Assembly: GCA_903832285.1 (NCBI GenBank) | Contig: CAILAY010000123.1 | Location: forward strand, 1 to 54,833 | Source: an uncultured beta proteobacterium | Lineage (GTDB): Bacteria > Pseudomonadota > Gammaproteobacteria > Burkholderiales > Burkholderiaceae_C | Direction of reading: 5' to 3' | Length of the DNA: 54,833 bases | Part shown: positions 46,339 to 54,833 of the stretch, one piece after another | Layout: the number at the start of each line of letters is the position of its first letter | Position numbering within the stretch: the first letter of the stretch is position 1 | Notes under the pieces: generated by a model | Seen by the model: only the letters and a program-made list of their open reading frames with translations | Database searches by the model: none | What the model was told of the DNA's origin: nothing | Translations under genes and position numbers: made by a program

Positions 46339-46507
46339 ATATCGTCGGATTTCGCAACCGAGGGAATTCCCGGATGCATGGCCGGAGTACAGCACGTACA
46401 GTCCGTCCCACTCGCTGCTCCGCTTCATCGCCGGGCAGGCCAGAGGAGCCGAGGAGACAAACAGGCACCAACCCACGTTGGCGCGTCCCAAGAGGATGTG
46501 GTTCATG
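46339..46507. other. Unassigned 169-base segment between repeat units
   Basis: Between repeat units 3 and 4 this segment leads straight into a strong hairpin terminator. Open frames on the minus strand (46210-46506 and 46307-46549) read through the repeats and show no known domain. CCAAC-CCAC-GTTGG at about 46472-46485 can form a short stem. It might be the body of a small RNA ending at the terminator, or a remnant of a mobile element. Confidence 0.35.
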
Positions 46508-46538
46508 AAAAATGCACCGGTAACCCCGGTGCATTTTT
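46508..46538. terminator. Strong bidirectional rho-independent terminator
   Basis: AAAAATGCACCGG (46508-46520) and CCGGTGCATTTTT (46526-46538) form a perfect stem with a 5-base loop, T-rich on both strands outside the GC core. It can stop transcription in both directions. No protein gene ends next to it: the GMC stop is 320 bases upstream and the permease starts 70 bases downstream. Confidence 0.9.
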
Positions 46539-46608
46539 ATTTGCTCCATACTTTGCGGGACTGCTCGCAGTTACGCTCTGTCCTGAACCGATTAACACAA
46601 CCCCCTGC

Positions 46609-47367
46609 ATGGAATTACTCTGGCTGTCGCTGGCCTCGCTGCTGGCCGGATTTGTGGATGCGATCGTAGGCGGCGGTGGGCTGTTGCTGGTGCCGGCGCT
46701 AATTGCCACCTTTCCTGCGACGCATCCGGCCACACTCTTTGGCGTGAACAAAGGCGCTTCTATCTGGGGCACGGCCTTTGCCACCTGGCATTACAGCCGC
46801 CGCGTGCAACTGCGCTGGGACTCGCTCTGGCCGGCAGCATTGGCCGGTTTCGGCGGCTCGTTGGGCGGGGCTTGGCTGGTCACCGTCATATCCCAGGACT
46901 TCCTGCGCAAGGTCTTGCCGCTGGTGCTGCTGGCGGTGCTGATCTATACCTTGGCAAAAAAGGAACTGGGGCGAGCGCACACACCACGGTTTTCAGGCCG
47001 TGCGGAAATATTGGCGGCCTGCACGGTGGGCGTTGCGCTGGGTTTCTACGACGGATTTTTCGGTCCCGGCACCGGAAGCTTTCTGGTATTTCTGCTGGTG
47101 CGCTGGCTTGGCTACGACTTCCTGCACGCGTCTGCCAGCGCCAAGCTCATCAACACCGCGACCAACCTGGCCGCGCTCATCCTGTTCGCCATCAAGGGCA
47201 TGATCTGGTGGCAGTTCGCCCTGATCATGGGGACGGCCAACGTGGCGGGAAGCCTGCTCGGAACGCGTATGGCCTTGAAGCACGGCACAGGATTTGTTCG
47301 CATCGTCTTCATCCTGGTGGTGAGTGCACTGATCTTCAAGACGGGCTACGACGCCTTCCTTCGCTAG
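46609..47367 (+). CDS. TauE/SafE family sulfite/organosulfur-anion exporter-like permease
   Basis: A 252-residue inner-membrane protein with about seven membrane segments in two related halves. The halves open with SLLAGFVDAIVGGGGLLLVP near residue 8 and GFYDGFFGPGTGSFLVFLL near 146, the paired glycine-rich motifs of the TauE/SafE family. ATG at 46609 is supported by the family start (MELLWLSLASLLAGF), although the frame stays open far upstream through repeats. No ribosome site is clear. The substrate is unknown; known members move sulfite, sulfoacetate or related anions. Confidence 0.9.
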   Translation: MELLWLSLASLLAGFVDAIVGGGGLLLVPALIATFPATHPATLFGVNKGASIWGTAFATWHYSRRVQLRWDSLWPAALAGFGGSLGGAWLVTVISQDFLRKVLPLVLLAVLIYTLAKKELGRAHTPRFSGRAEILAACTVGVALGFYDGFFGPGTGSFLVFLLVRWLGYDFLHASASAKLINTATNLAALILFAIKGMIWWQFALIMGTANVAGSLLGTRMALKHGTGFVRIVFILVVSALIFKTGYDAFLR

Positions 47368-47403
47368 ACTTGGTCCTCCCGCCGGCAAACAGTCGGATTC
47401 GAC

Positions 47404-49356
47404 TCAGGGCTTGGGCGGCCAGGCCAAGTCTGCTGACACACGGGGAGTTCCGATCGGCGTGGGTGCCTGCCCCTTCTGCACCGCCTCAATGTCTTCCTCG
47501 CTCGGGTACTGGCCCTGCAGCACGTAGTCCATCACGCGGCGTGCGATCGGAGCCGCAAATTGGGCGCCAAAGCCAACATTTTCCACCACCATGGCCAATG
47601 CTACCCTGGGCGACTCGGCCGGAGCAAAGGCGATGAACAGTGCGTTGTCGCGGTGCAGTTCGTCCACTCGCGCGGCATTGTATTTTTCGTTCTGCTTAAT
47701 CTGGACCACCTGTGCAGTTCCGGTTTTGCCTGCGCTGGTATAGGGTGCATTGCGAAAACTGGTGGCCGAAGTTCCTTCCAGATTGACCCCGACCATGGCG
47801 TTCTTGATAAACGCGATATTCTCGGGCTTGAGGCTCAAACGCTCACCCTCTGCCTGTCCCACCACCGAGCGCGTGCGGGTCACGGCATCGACCAACTCGC
47901 GCACCAGATGCGGCTTCATCTTCACGCCATCATTGGCCAGCGTCGCTGTGGCCAACGCCAACTGAAGCATGGTGAAATTGTTTTGCCCCTGCCCGATTCC
48001 CAGCGAAACGGTTTCGCCCGCGTACCACTTTCTCTGTTCAGCGCTCTTGTTCCGGTTGAGATTGCGCTTCCATTCCTGACTGGGCAGCAGCCCGCGCACC
48101 TCGCCCTGGATATCGATTCCCGTAAGTTCGCCAAAACCCAGGGGCTGCATCTGATCGTGAATCACGTCAACACCCAGATCATTGGCGAGAATGTAGTAGT
48201 AGGTGTCGCAGGACGCAACGATCGATCGGTACATGTCGACCGTACCATGGCCTCCCTCCTTGTCGTCACGAAAACGATGGCCTCCCAGCAGGAAGTAACC
48301 CGGATCGGATATGGTTTGCTGCGGAGTACGCTTGCCGGTTTGTAGCGCCGCCAGTGCCATGAAAGGCTTGTAGGTGGAACCTGGTGAGTAGGAACTGCGT
48401 AACGCCCGGTTGAGCAGCGGCTTGTCTGGAGAGTCATTGAGCTCCTGCCAGTTGTCAGCATCGATGCCATCCACAAACAGGTTCGGATCGAAGGTCGGCT
48501 TGCTCACGAAGGCCAGCACTTCACCCGACTTGGGGTCGATGGCAACCAGGGCTCCGCGCCGATCACCGAACAGGTCTTCCACCAGCTTTTGCAGCTTGAT
48601 ATCGATCGTCAGAACAACGGTGTCGCCGGGCGTGGCCGGTTGACTGGAGAGTCGGCGCATGGCGCGTCCCGCCGCCGACGTTTCCACCGCTTCGACACCG
48701 GTGATGCCGTGCAACCGGGCTTCGTAATTTTGTTCGACTCCAAGCTTTCCGATATATGACGTTCCCTGGTAATTGGCCTCGTCCTCAGACTCGTCAATGT
48801 GCGCCTTTTCCTCCTGGTTGATGCGCCCGATATAGCCGATCACGTGGCTGGCAAGCTCCCCGAACGGGTAGCTTCGAAACAACCGTGCCTTGATCTCTAT
48901 GCCGGGAAAGCGAAAGCGGTTCGCCGCGAACTTCGCCACTTCCTCGTCGGACAATCGGGTGCGAATGGGCAGCGACTCGAAGCTCTTGGATTCTTCCAAC
49001 AGCTTCCTTAAACGCTTGCGGTCACGCACGCTGATCTCGAGCACTTGCGACAGCTCGTCCAGCGTGCGCTCCAGGTCCGCAATGCGCGAAGGTGTGACCT
49101 CCAGCGTGTAGGCCGAATAGTTGCTCGCCAGAACGATTCCGTTGCGATCCAGTATCAGCCCACGATTGGGAACGATGGGAACAATCGCGGTACGGTTGCT
49201 CTCCGCCTGTTCCTTCAGGTCGTCATAGCGAAACACCTGCAGGTACACCAGGCGCGCCAACAGCAGCGCGAACGCCAACAACACCAGAACCGTGGCCACC
49301 AGCACCCGAAAGCGAAAGCGCGTCAGGTCGGCTTCAACATTACGCAGCTCGGTCAT
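47404..49356 (-). CDS. mrdA: Penicillin-binding protein 2 (elongation transpeptidase)
   Basis: PBP2, 650 residues, cross-links peptidoglycan during lateral wall growth. A cytoplasmic tail and one membrane helix (VLVATVLVLLAFALLLARLV) are followed by the dimerisation domain (RTAIVPIVPNRGLILDRNGI) and the transpeptidase domain. Active-site motifs are SxxK as SPGSTYKPFM near residue 325, SxD as VASCDTYYYIL, and AGKTGTAQVV near 542. It is nine bases downstream of mreD. rodA, which usually follows, is not present next to it; the next gene is the convergent TauE-like permease. Confidence 0.96.
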   Translation of the reverse strand: MTELRNVEADLTRFRFRVLVATVLVLLAFALLLARLVYLQVFRYDDLKEQAESNRTAIVPIVPNRGLILDRNGIVLASNYSAYTLEVTPSRIADLERTLDELSQVLEISVRDRKRLRKLLEESKSFESLPIRTRLSDEEVAKFAANRFRFPGIEIKARLFRSYPFGELASHVIGYIGRINQEEKAHIDESEDEANYQGTSYIGKLGVEQNYEARLHGITGVEAVETSAAGRAMRRLSSQPATPGDTVVLTIDIKLQKLVEDLFGDRRGALVAIDPKSGEVLAFVSKPTFDPNLFVDGIDADNWQELNDSPDKPLLNRALRSSYSPGSTYKPFMALAALQTGKRTPQQTISDPGYFLLGGHRFRDDKEGGHGTVDMYRSIVASCDTYYYILANDLGVDVIHDQMQPLGFGELTGIDIQGEVRGLLPSQEWKRNLNRNKSAEQRKWYAGETVSLGIGQGQNNFTMLQLALATATLANDGVKMKPHLVRELVDAVTRTRSVVGQAEGERLSLKPENIAFIKNAMVGVNLEGTSATSFRNAPYTSAGKTGTAQVVQIKQNEKYNAARVDELHRDNALFIAFAPAESPRVALAMVVENVGFGAQFAAPIARRVMDYVLQGQYPSEEDIEAVQKGQAPTPIGTPRVSADLAWPPKP

Positions 49357-49364
49357 GAACAGAC

Positions 49365-49895
49365 CTATAGCGGACGGTTGTCGTCGCGGTCATGCGCGCG
49401 GCGCTGCGGTGCAAGCAGGATCACGTTGACGACGGGCCACATCAGGGCCTCGATCAGCGGCGCCAACAGCAGCGTCCAGCCAGGGAAAGTTCCGCCCGCG
49501 ATCATTCGGGTGGTGAGCTCCATGGCATGCGCCGCAACAAACAGCGGCGCCACCTGCAAGGCCTGCGAGGGCACCGAAAACCACAACAGGCGCCGATGCA
49601 CGGCCATCGCCAGAAAACCCAATACAGCATAGGCCCAGGCATGCTGCCCCAGCAGGGCGCCCTGGTGCACGTCCAGCATCAAACCGAAGACAAAAGCGGC
49701 CCCGACACCGACGCGCAGGGGCTGATGTACGCACCAGAACAACAGCACCACCGCCAGCACATCGGGAGCCCAGGCGGCACGCGGCCAAAGGCCCATGAGT
49801 TGCAGCATGTTCAACAGCAGCGCCACGATCAGACTGCCCCAGATGAAGACCGGATTGGCCGGCAGCAGCAGCGGCTGCCCGGGGCGCATGATCAT
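49365..49895 (-). CDS. mreD: Rod shape-determining protein MreD
   Basis: MreD, 176 residues, is a small polytopic membrane protein of the elongasome. About five hydrophobic segments are visible (PVFIWGSLIVALLLNMLQLM, DVLAVVLLFWCVHQP, GVGAAFVFGLMLDVHQG, HAWAYAVLGFLAMAVHRR, LLAPLIEALMWPVVNVILL). The pattern GLMLDVHQGALLGQHAWAY is typical for the family. ATG at 49895 overlaps the mreC stop (ATGA); an in-frame ATG two codons later is possible. Confidence 0.93.
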   Translation of the reverse strand: MIMRPGQPLLLPANPVFIWGSLIVALLLNMLQLMGLWPRAAWAPDVLAVVLLFWCVHQPLRVGVGAAFVFGLMLDVHQGALLGQHAWAYAVLGFLAMAVHRRLLWFSVPSQALQVAPLFVAAHAMELTTRMIAGGTFPGWTLLLAPLIEALMWPVVNVILLAPQRRAHDRDDNRPL

Positions 49896-50842
49896 GGCGC
49901 CGCCTCCGGTTGCGCCAATCTGGACTTGCCTGCGGGCTTCTTGCCGGTGGCAGGTTCGGGCGCAGCTTCGGGTCGGGGAGCGATCTGGCCGGACACCGGA
50001 CTGATCACCATCACATGGCGTGATGCGCCGATGGCCGCGGCCGGCGTGCAGTAGATGCGCGCAAACGCGGAGTCCGCGCGCCGCTCCACCTTGGCTACGT
50101 GCGCCACCGGTAGCCCTGGCGGATAAACGCCGTCGACACCGCTGGTCGTGAGCAAATCGCCTGCGAGCACATCCGCATTGGCGGCCATGAAACGCAGCTC
50201 CAGCCCCCCGCCGTCGAACGCCGGATCGCCAAATGCGACACTGCGTGCGCCAGTGCGGGTGTTGAGCACGGGGATGGCCTGATCCCGGTCGACCAGCAGC
50301 GTCACCTCGCTCACCATGGGATAAACCCGCGTCACCTGACCGAGCACACCGGATTCATCCATGACCGACGAGCCCAGCCCGATGTGCTGGCCTGCGCCCT
50401 TGTCGATAATCAGCTTGCGGCTGTAAATGTCGGCGGCGTCGTATAAAACTTCGGCGGCCTGGGCGTCGGAGGGCAGCGTCTGGCGCAGCCCCAGCAGATT
50501 TCGCAAACGCGCGTTTTCCAGTTGCAGCAGGTCGACCTGTCCGGCCCGCGTCGATTGCGCCGCCAGTTTGCGGCGCACACCGTTTTCTGCAGCTTGGGCA
50601 GTGGCAAGCTTCGTAAAGTAGTCGCTGAAATTGCGCGCCGCCGAAATCGGTTGCAGCGCGAGCCACTGCACTGGCTGCAACACGGCGGCAATGGCAAGGC
50701 GCAACGGCTGGGTAATCCTGAAGCGCACATCGGCCACCATCAGGAACAGCGCCAGGGCGCTGAAAAAAACCAGTTTGGAAAGCGCCGATGGCCCCTGCCT
50801 GAAGAACGGGGGTGGCGCGCGATCAAGTGTTCCCAGTGGCAT
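49892..50842 (-). CDS. mreC: Rod shape-determining protein MreC
   Basis: MreC, 316 residues, is a periplasmic scaffold that links MreB to the wall enzymes. One membrane helix (LSKLVFFSALALFLMVADV) is followed by a coiled coil (about residues 75-115) with QLENARLRNLLGLRQ and the beta-rich C-terminal domain (KGAGQHIGLGSSVMDESGVLG, VTLLVDRDQAIPVLNTRTG, TSGVDGVYPPGLPVAHV). The tail is Pro/Ala/Lys-rich. ATG at 50842 (MPLGTLDRAPPPFFRQG) is the family start. Confidence 0.95.
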   Translation of the reverse strand: MPLGTLDRAPPPFFRQGPSALSKLVFFSALALFLMVADVRFRITQPLRLAIAAVLQPVQWLALQPISAARNFSDYFTKLATAQAAENGVRRKLAAQSTRAGQVDLLQLENARLRNLLGLRQTLPSDAQAAEVLYDAADIYSRKLIIDKGAGQHIGLGSSVMDESGVLGQVTRVYPMVSEVTLLVDRDQAIPVLNTRTGARSVAFGDPAFDGGGLELRFMAANADVLAGDLLTTSGVDGVYPPGLPVAHVAKVERRADSAFARIYCTPAAAIGASRHVMVISPVSGQIAPRPEAAPEPATGKKPAGKSRLAQPEAAP

Positions 50843-50879
50843 ACGCTGTACTCGGAGCCAGGCAACCCCTGAGCGAAAA

Positions 50880-51974
<1,095 letters not shown>

Positions 51975-52127
51975 TTATCGGGTAAGAAAACCTGCCATTT
52001 CGGACGAAAGCCGACGCTTTCGCGCAGGCTGTGCCAAAGGCGGGATAATACCCTATCCCCTGCGCGCCATTGACGTTTTGTCTCCCGAAAAACGCCAATT
52101 ACCTCCGGTTTCAACTCAACTTTTCTT

Positions 52128-52427
52128 ATGTCCCTGACTTCTTCAGATATTGCCCGCATCGCTAAACTGGCCCGCCTGGAATTGGAGGCGCCGCAGGCCG
52201 AGCGCATGCGGACCCAGATCAACAATTTCTTTGGTCTAGTGGAAAAGATGCGCGCGGTCGACACCACCGGCATCGAGCCGCTGGCGCATCCCGTCGCCAC
52301 GATTCAAGACATCTCACTGCGTCTGCGGGAAGACCGAGTGAGCGAACCCAACGATAGAACCGCGAACCAGCAAAACGCGCCGGCACTGGAGCGTGGCCTG
52401 TTTCTCGTCCCCAAGGTGATCGAATGA
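52128..52427 (+). CDS. gatC: Aspartyl/glutamyl-tRNA amidotransferase subunit C
   Basis: GatC, 99 residues, stabilises the GatAB amidotransferase that converts Glu-tRNA(Gln) and Asp-tRNA(Asn) to the amide forms. The N-terminal [21 protein letters not shown] and the central [19 protein letters not shown] are diagnostic, followed by [12 protein letters not shown]. The stop overlaps the gatA start (ATGA). No strong ribosome site is seen before the ATG. GGATAATACCC about 85 bases upstream may contribute to a promoter. Confidence 0.96.
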   Translation: MSLTSSDIARIAKLARLELEAPQAERMRTQINNFFGLVEKMRAVDTTGIEPLAHPVATIQDISLRLREDRVSEPNDRTANQQNAPALERGLFLVPKVIE

Positions 52428-53947
52428 GCGCCGCCATGGAAACGAAATTGCATCTAGCTCAAGGTGATTTGCACAACCACTCCGTGACTGATCTTGCCGC
52501 CCTTTTGCGCGCCCGCAAAGTGTCGGCAGTGGAGGCCGCCCAGCACTTCCTGTCGCGGATTCAGTCACACACCAACCTGGGCGCCTTTTTGAGCGTGGAC
52601 GAAGACGCTACGCTGGCACAGGCGCGCGCCGCCGATGCGCGTCTGGCTGCCGGTACGGCGGGCGCGCTGGAAGGTGTGCCGCTGGCACACAAGGACATTT
52701 TTGTCACGCGCGACTGGCCCAGCACAGCGGGCTCGAAAATGCTCAGCGGCTATCGTTCTCCCTTTGATGCCACCGTCGTGTCCAGGCTCAAAGACGCCGG
52801 CGCGGTCAACCTGGGCAAGCTCAATTGCGACGAGTTCGCCATGGGCTCGAGCAACGAGAACTCGGCGCAATGCCCGGTCGGTTTCATCGCGCCGGAACCC
52901 GTCAAGAACCCCTGGGATTTGAGCCGCATTCCCGGCGGCTCCTCGGGCGGCAGCGCAGCGGCGGTAGCGGCGCGCCTGACTCCCGCGGCGACGGGCACTG
53001 ACACCGGCGGCTCGATCCGGCAGCCCGCCTCTTTTTGCGGCATCACCGGCATCAAGCCCACCTATGGACGCGCCTCGCGCTACGGCATGATCGCCTTCGC
53101 CTCCAGCCTGGATCAGGCCGGTCCGATGGCGCGCACGGCGCAGGACTGCGCCCTGCTGCTGAGCACCATGTGCGGCCCGGATCCGGATCGCGACTCGACC
53201 TCGCTGGACCTGCCGGCAGAAGATTTTTCGCGCCAACTGAACGACTCACTGGAAGGATTACGCATCGGCGTGCCGGAGGAATTTTTCGGCGAAGGTTTGA
53301 GCACCGACGTGCGCGCAGCGGTGGACTCCGCGCTGAAGACTTATGAAAAGCTCGGCGCCAAACTGGTCCGGATCAGTCTGCCACGCACGGAGTTGTCGAT
53401 CCCCGTTTACTACATCATCGCCCCGGCCGAAGCGTCGAGCAATCTGAGCCGTTTTGACGGTGTGAAGTTCGGGCACCGCGCCGCCCAGTACACCGACCTG
53501 GGCGACATGTACCAGAAGACCCGCACTGAAGGCTTTGGCGACGAGGTCAAGCGCCGCATCATGATCGGCACGTATGTGCTTTCACACGGCTATTACGACG
53601 CCTATTACCTGCAGGCGCAAAAAATCCGGCGCATGATCGCCGCCGATTTTCAGCAGGCATTCCAGCGCTGCGACCTCATCGCCGGGCCTGTGGCGCCCAC
53701 CGTGGCCTGGAAGATCGGCGAAAAGTCCGACGACCCGGTTGCCAACTATCTGGCCGACATCTTCACCCTGCCGGCATCGCTGGCGGGCCTGCCGGGCATG
53801 AGCGTGCCGGTCGGCTTCGGTGCGAACGCCATGCCGGTCGGAATGCAGTTGATCGGCAACTATTTTTGCGAAGGCCAACTGCTCAACACCGCGCACCGTT
53901 TCCAGTTGGAAACCGACTGGCACAACCGCAAGCCGGCGGGAGTCTGA
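52424..53947 (+). CDS. gatA: Aspartyl/glutamyl-tRNA amidotransferase subunit A
   Basis: GatA, 507 residues, is the glutaminase subunit that releases ammonia for tRNA amidation. The amidase-signature Ser-cisSer-Lys triad is visible: Lys in [10 protein letters not shown] near residue 88, cis-Ser and nucleophile Ser in [19 protein letters not shown] and [17 protein letters not shown] near 165-195. [20 protein letters not shown] is conserved. Length is normal. It overlaps gatC by four bases and is separated from gatB by two bases. Confidence 0.97.
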   Translation: MSAAMETKLHLAQGDLHNHSVTDLAALLRARKVSAVEAAQHFLSRIQSHTNLGAFLSVDEDATLAQARAADARLAAGTAGALEGVPLAHKDIFVTRDWPSTAGSKMLSGYRSPFDATVVSRLKDAGAVNLGKLNCDEFAMGSSNENSAQCPVGFIAPEPVKNPWDLSRIPGGSSGGSAAAVAARLTPAATGTDTGGSIRQPASFCGITGIKPTYGRASRYGMIAFASSLDQAGPMARTAQDCALLLSTMCGPDPDRDSTSLDLPAEDFSRQLNDSLEGLRIGVPEEFFGEGLSTDVRAAVDSALKTYEKLGAKLVRISLPRTELSIPVYYIIAPAEASSNLSRFDGVKFGHRAAQYTDLGDMYQKTRTEGFGDEVKRRIMIGTYVLSHGYYDAYYLQAQKIRRMIAADFQQAFQRCDLIAGPVAPTVAWKIGEKSDDPVANYLADIFTLPASLAGLPGMSVPVGFGANAMPVGMQLIGNYFCEGQLLNTAHRFQLETDWHNRKPAGV

Positions 53948-53949
53948 CC

Positions 53950-54833
53950 ATGAGCAAACCCAAACTCATCCATGGCTATGAAGTCGTCATCGGCTTTGAA
54001 ACCCACGCACAGCTTTCCACCCGGTCCAAGATTTTCAGCCGCGCCTCGACCGCGTTCGGCGCTGAGCCCAACACCCAGGCCTGTGCCGTGGATCTGGCCC
54101 TGCCCGGCACCCTGCCGGTGATGAACCAGGGCGCGGTCGAACGCGCGATCGAGTTCGGTCTCGCAGTGGGCTCGCACATCGCGCCCAAGAGCATCTTTGC
54201 GCGCAAGAACTACTTCTATCCGGACCTGCCCAAGGGCTACCAGATCAGCCAGTTTGAAATTCCCGTGGTGCAGGGCGGCGCGGTGGAGTTCTTCCTCGAC
54301 GACGAGAAGAAATCAGTCCGCCTGGTGCGCGCGCACCTGGAAGAGGACGCGGGCAAATCGCTGCACGAAGACTTCATCGGCCAGACCGGCATCGACCTGA
54401 ATCGTGCCGGCACGCCGCTTCTGGAAATCGTGACCGAACCCGATATGCGCTCCAGCGCGGAGGCCGTGGCCTACGCGAAAGAGCTGCACAAGATCGTCAC
54501 CTGGATCGGCATCTGCGATGGCAACATGCAGGAAGGCTCGTTTCGCTGCGACGCCAACGTGTCGGTGCGCAAGCCCGGTGCGCCGTTGGGCACAAGGCGC
54601 GAGATCAAGAACCTGAACAGCTTCAAGTTCATGCAGCAGGCGATGGACTACGAGATCCGCTGGCAGATCGAGCAGATCGAAGACGGCCACGCGATCGAGC
54701 AGGCCACCGTCCTGTTCAATCCCGACACCGGCGAAACCCGCGCCATGCGCAGCAAGGAAGACGCCGCCGATTACCGCTATTTCCCGGATCCCGATTTGCC
54801 GCCGCTGGTGATCGCTGACGAGTGGGTGCAGCG
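53950..54833 (+). CDS. gatB: Aspartyl/glutamyl-tRNA amidotransferase subunit B, 3' end outside window
   Basis: GatB, which transfers ammonia to the tRNA-bound side chain after ATP-dependent activation. The window contains the first 294 codons. Family motifs are [20 protein letters not shown] at residue 12, [69 protein letters not shown] and [12 protein letters not shown]. Where most GatB proteins read GLEVH, this one reads GFETH, an accepted variant in betaproteobacteria as far as I recall. The C-terminal helical and tail domains lie beyond the end. Confidence 0.96.
   Translation, partial: MSKPKLIHGYEVVIGFETHAQLSTRSKIFSRASTAFGAEPNTQACAVDLALPGTLPVMNQGAVERAIEFGLAVGSHIAPKSIFARKNYFYPDLPKGYQISQFEIPVVQGGAVEFFLDDEKKSVRLVRAHLEEDAGKSLHEDFIGQTGIDLNRAGTPLLEIVTEPDMRSSAEAVAYAKELHKIVTWIGICDGNMQEGSFRCDANVSVRKPGAPLGTRREIKNLNSFKFMQQAMDYEIRWQIEQIEDGHAIEQATVLFNPDTGETRAMRSKEDAADYRYFPDPDLPPLVIADEWVQ

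Larger units (their letters stand above)
46192..46595. repeat. Cluster of four REP-like hairpin repeats
   Basis: Four related units lie at 46192-46248, 46250-46287, 46288-46338 and 46553-46595. Each begins TTGCGGGA and ends CTGTCC or GGTCC followed by CAACTGATTGAG or a variant. In unit 1 GGACAG pairs with CTGTCC, in unit 3 GGACC pairs with GGTCC, and units 1 and 3 share CTACGCG[CT]AGCGAG in the loop. Paired changes that keep the stem suggest selection on structure. They resemble REP elements mobilised by RAYT transposases, but no transposase was recognised here. The last unit ends 13 bases before the TauE-like start. Confidence 0.75.

Noticed and set aside
46210..46506. 98-codon minus-strand frame through the REP-like cluster
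   Set aside because: Half is read from hairpin repeats and no domain is seen; a weak WDGLYVLYSG resemblance to GIY-YIG did not hold up.

Overview
The window is GC-rich chromosomal DNA from a betaproteobacterium, most likely of the order Burkholderiales. The reasons are gene order and gene families: mreB-mreC-mreD-mrdA divergent from gatCAB, metX overlapping metW, a DUF1631 protein next to secF-secD-yajC, a hemB with an aspartate-type metal site, and a four-gene MCE lipid-transport operon. No rRNA, tRNA or CRISPR array was recognised.

Layout. 1-800: the end of an FHA-domain gene and a short remnant that looks like the N-terminus of a CHASE2 cyclase. 797-6351 (minus): DUF1631 protein, secF, secD, yajC. 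6618-18512 (plus): a tightly packed MSHA-like type IV pilus locus with secretin, TPR protein, MshEN-type ATPase, GspF-like platform, two unusual assembly proteins (apparent PilM/PilN-like and PilO/PilP-like fusions), a 680-residue pilin-like protein whose C-terminal third resembles an L-type lectin, a minor prepilin and a probable major pilin. 18588-21751 (minus): chrA, metW, metX. 21752-30663: an accessory stretch holding an orphan oligopeptide-binding protein, two SAM methyltransferases either side of an exported amidohydrolase-like protein, a small exonuclease, an SDR oxidoreductase, and three degenerate copies of a dispersed repeat. 30705-31919: a membrane diguanylate cyclase. 32086-37617 (minus): a sugar ABC transporter with a GH1 beta-glucosidase. 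37829-40656 (plus): hemB, a CorA-type transporter, marC. 40702-44356 (minus): MCE operon. 44490-47367 (plus): GMC oxidoreductase, a cluster of REP-like hairpins with a strong terminator, and a TauE/SafE permease. 47404-51923 (minus): mrdA, mreD, mreC, mreB. 52128-end (plus): gatC, gatA and the 5' part of gatB.

How the genes fit together. SecDF-YajC supports protein export. The pilus locus has an ATPase with an N-terminal MshEN domain, a family that can bind c-di-GMP, and the diguanylate cyclase 12 kb downstream could supply that signal. The lectin-like protein is the best candidate for a surface-binding tip. The sugar operon takes up and hydrolyses a beta-glucoside. The MCE operon and the Mre/PBP2 genes serve envelope maintenance and rod shape. 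The points most worth a second look are the lectin-like pilin with its fused assembly proteins, the methyltransferase-amidohydrolase-methyltransferase cluster, and the two repeat families.
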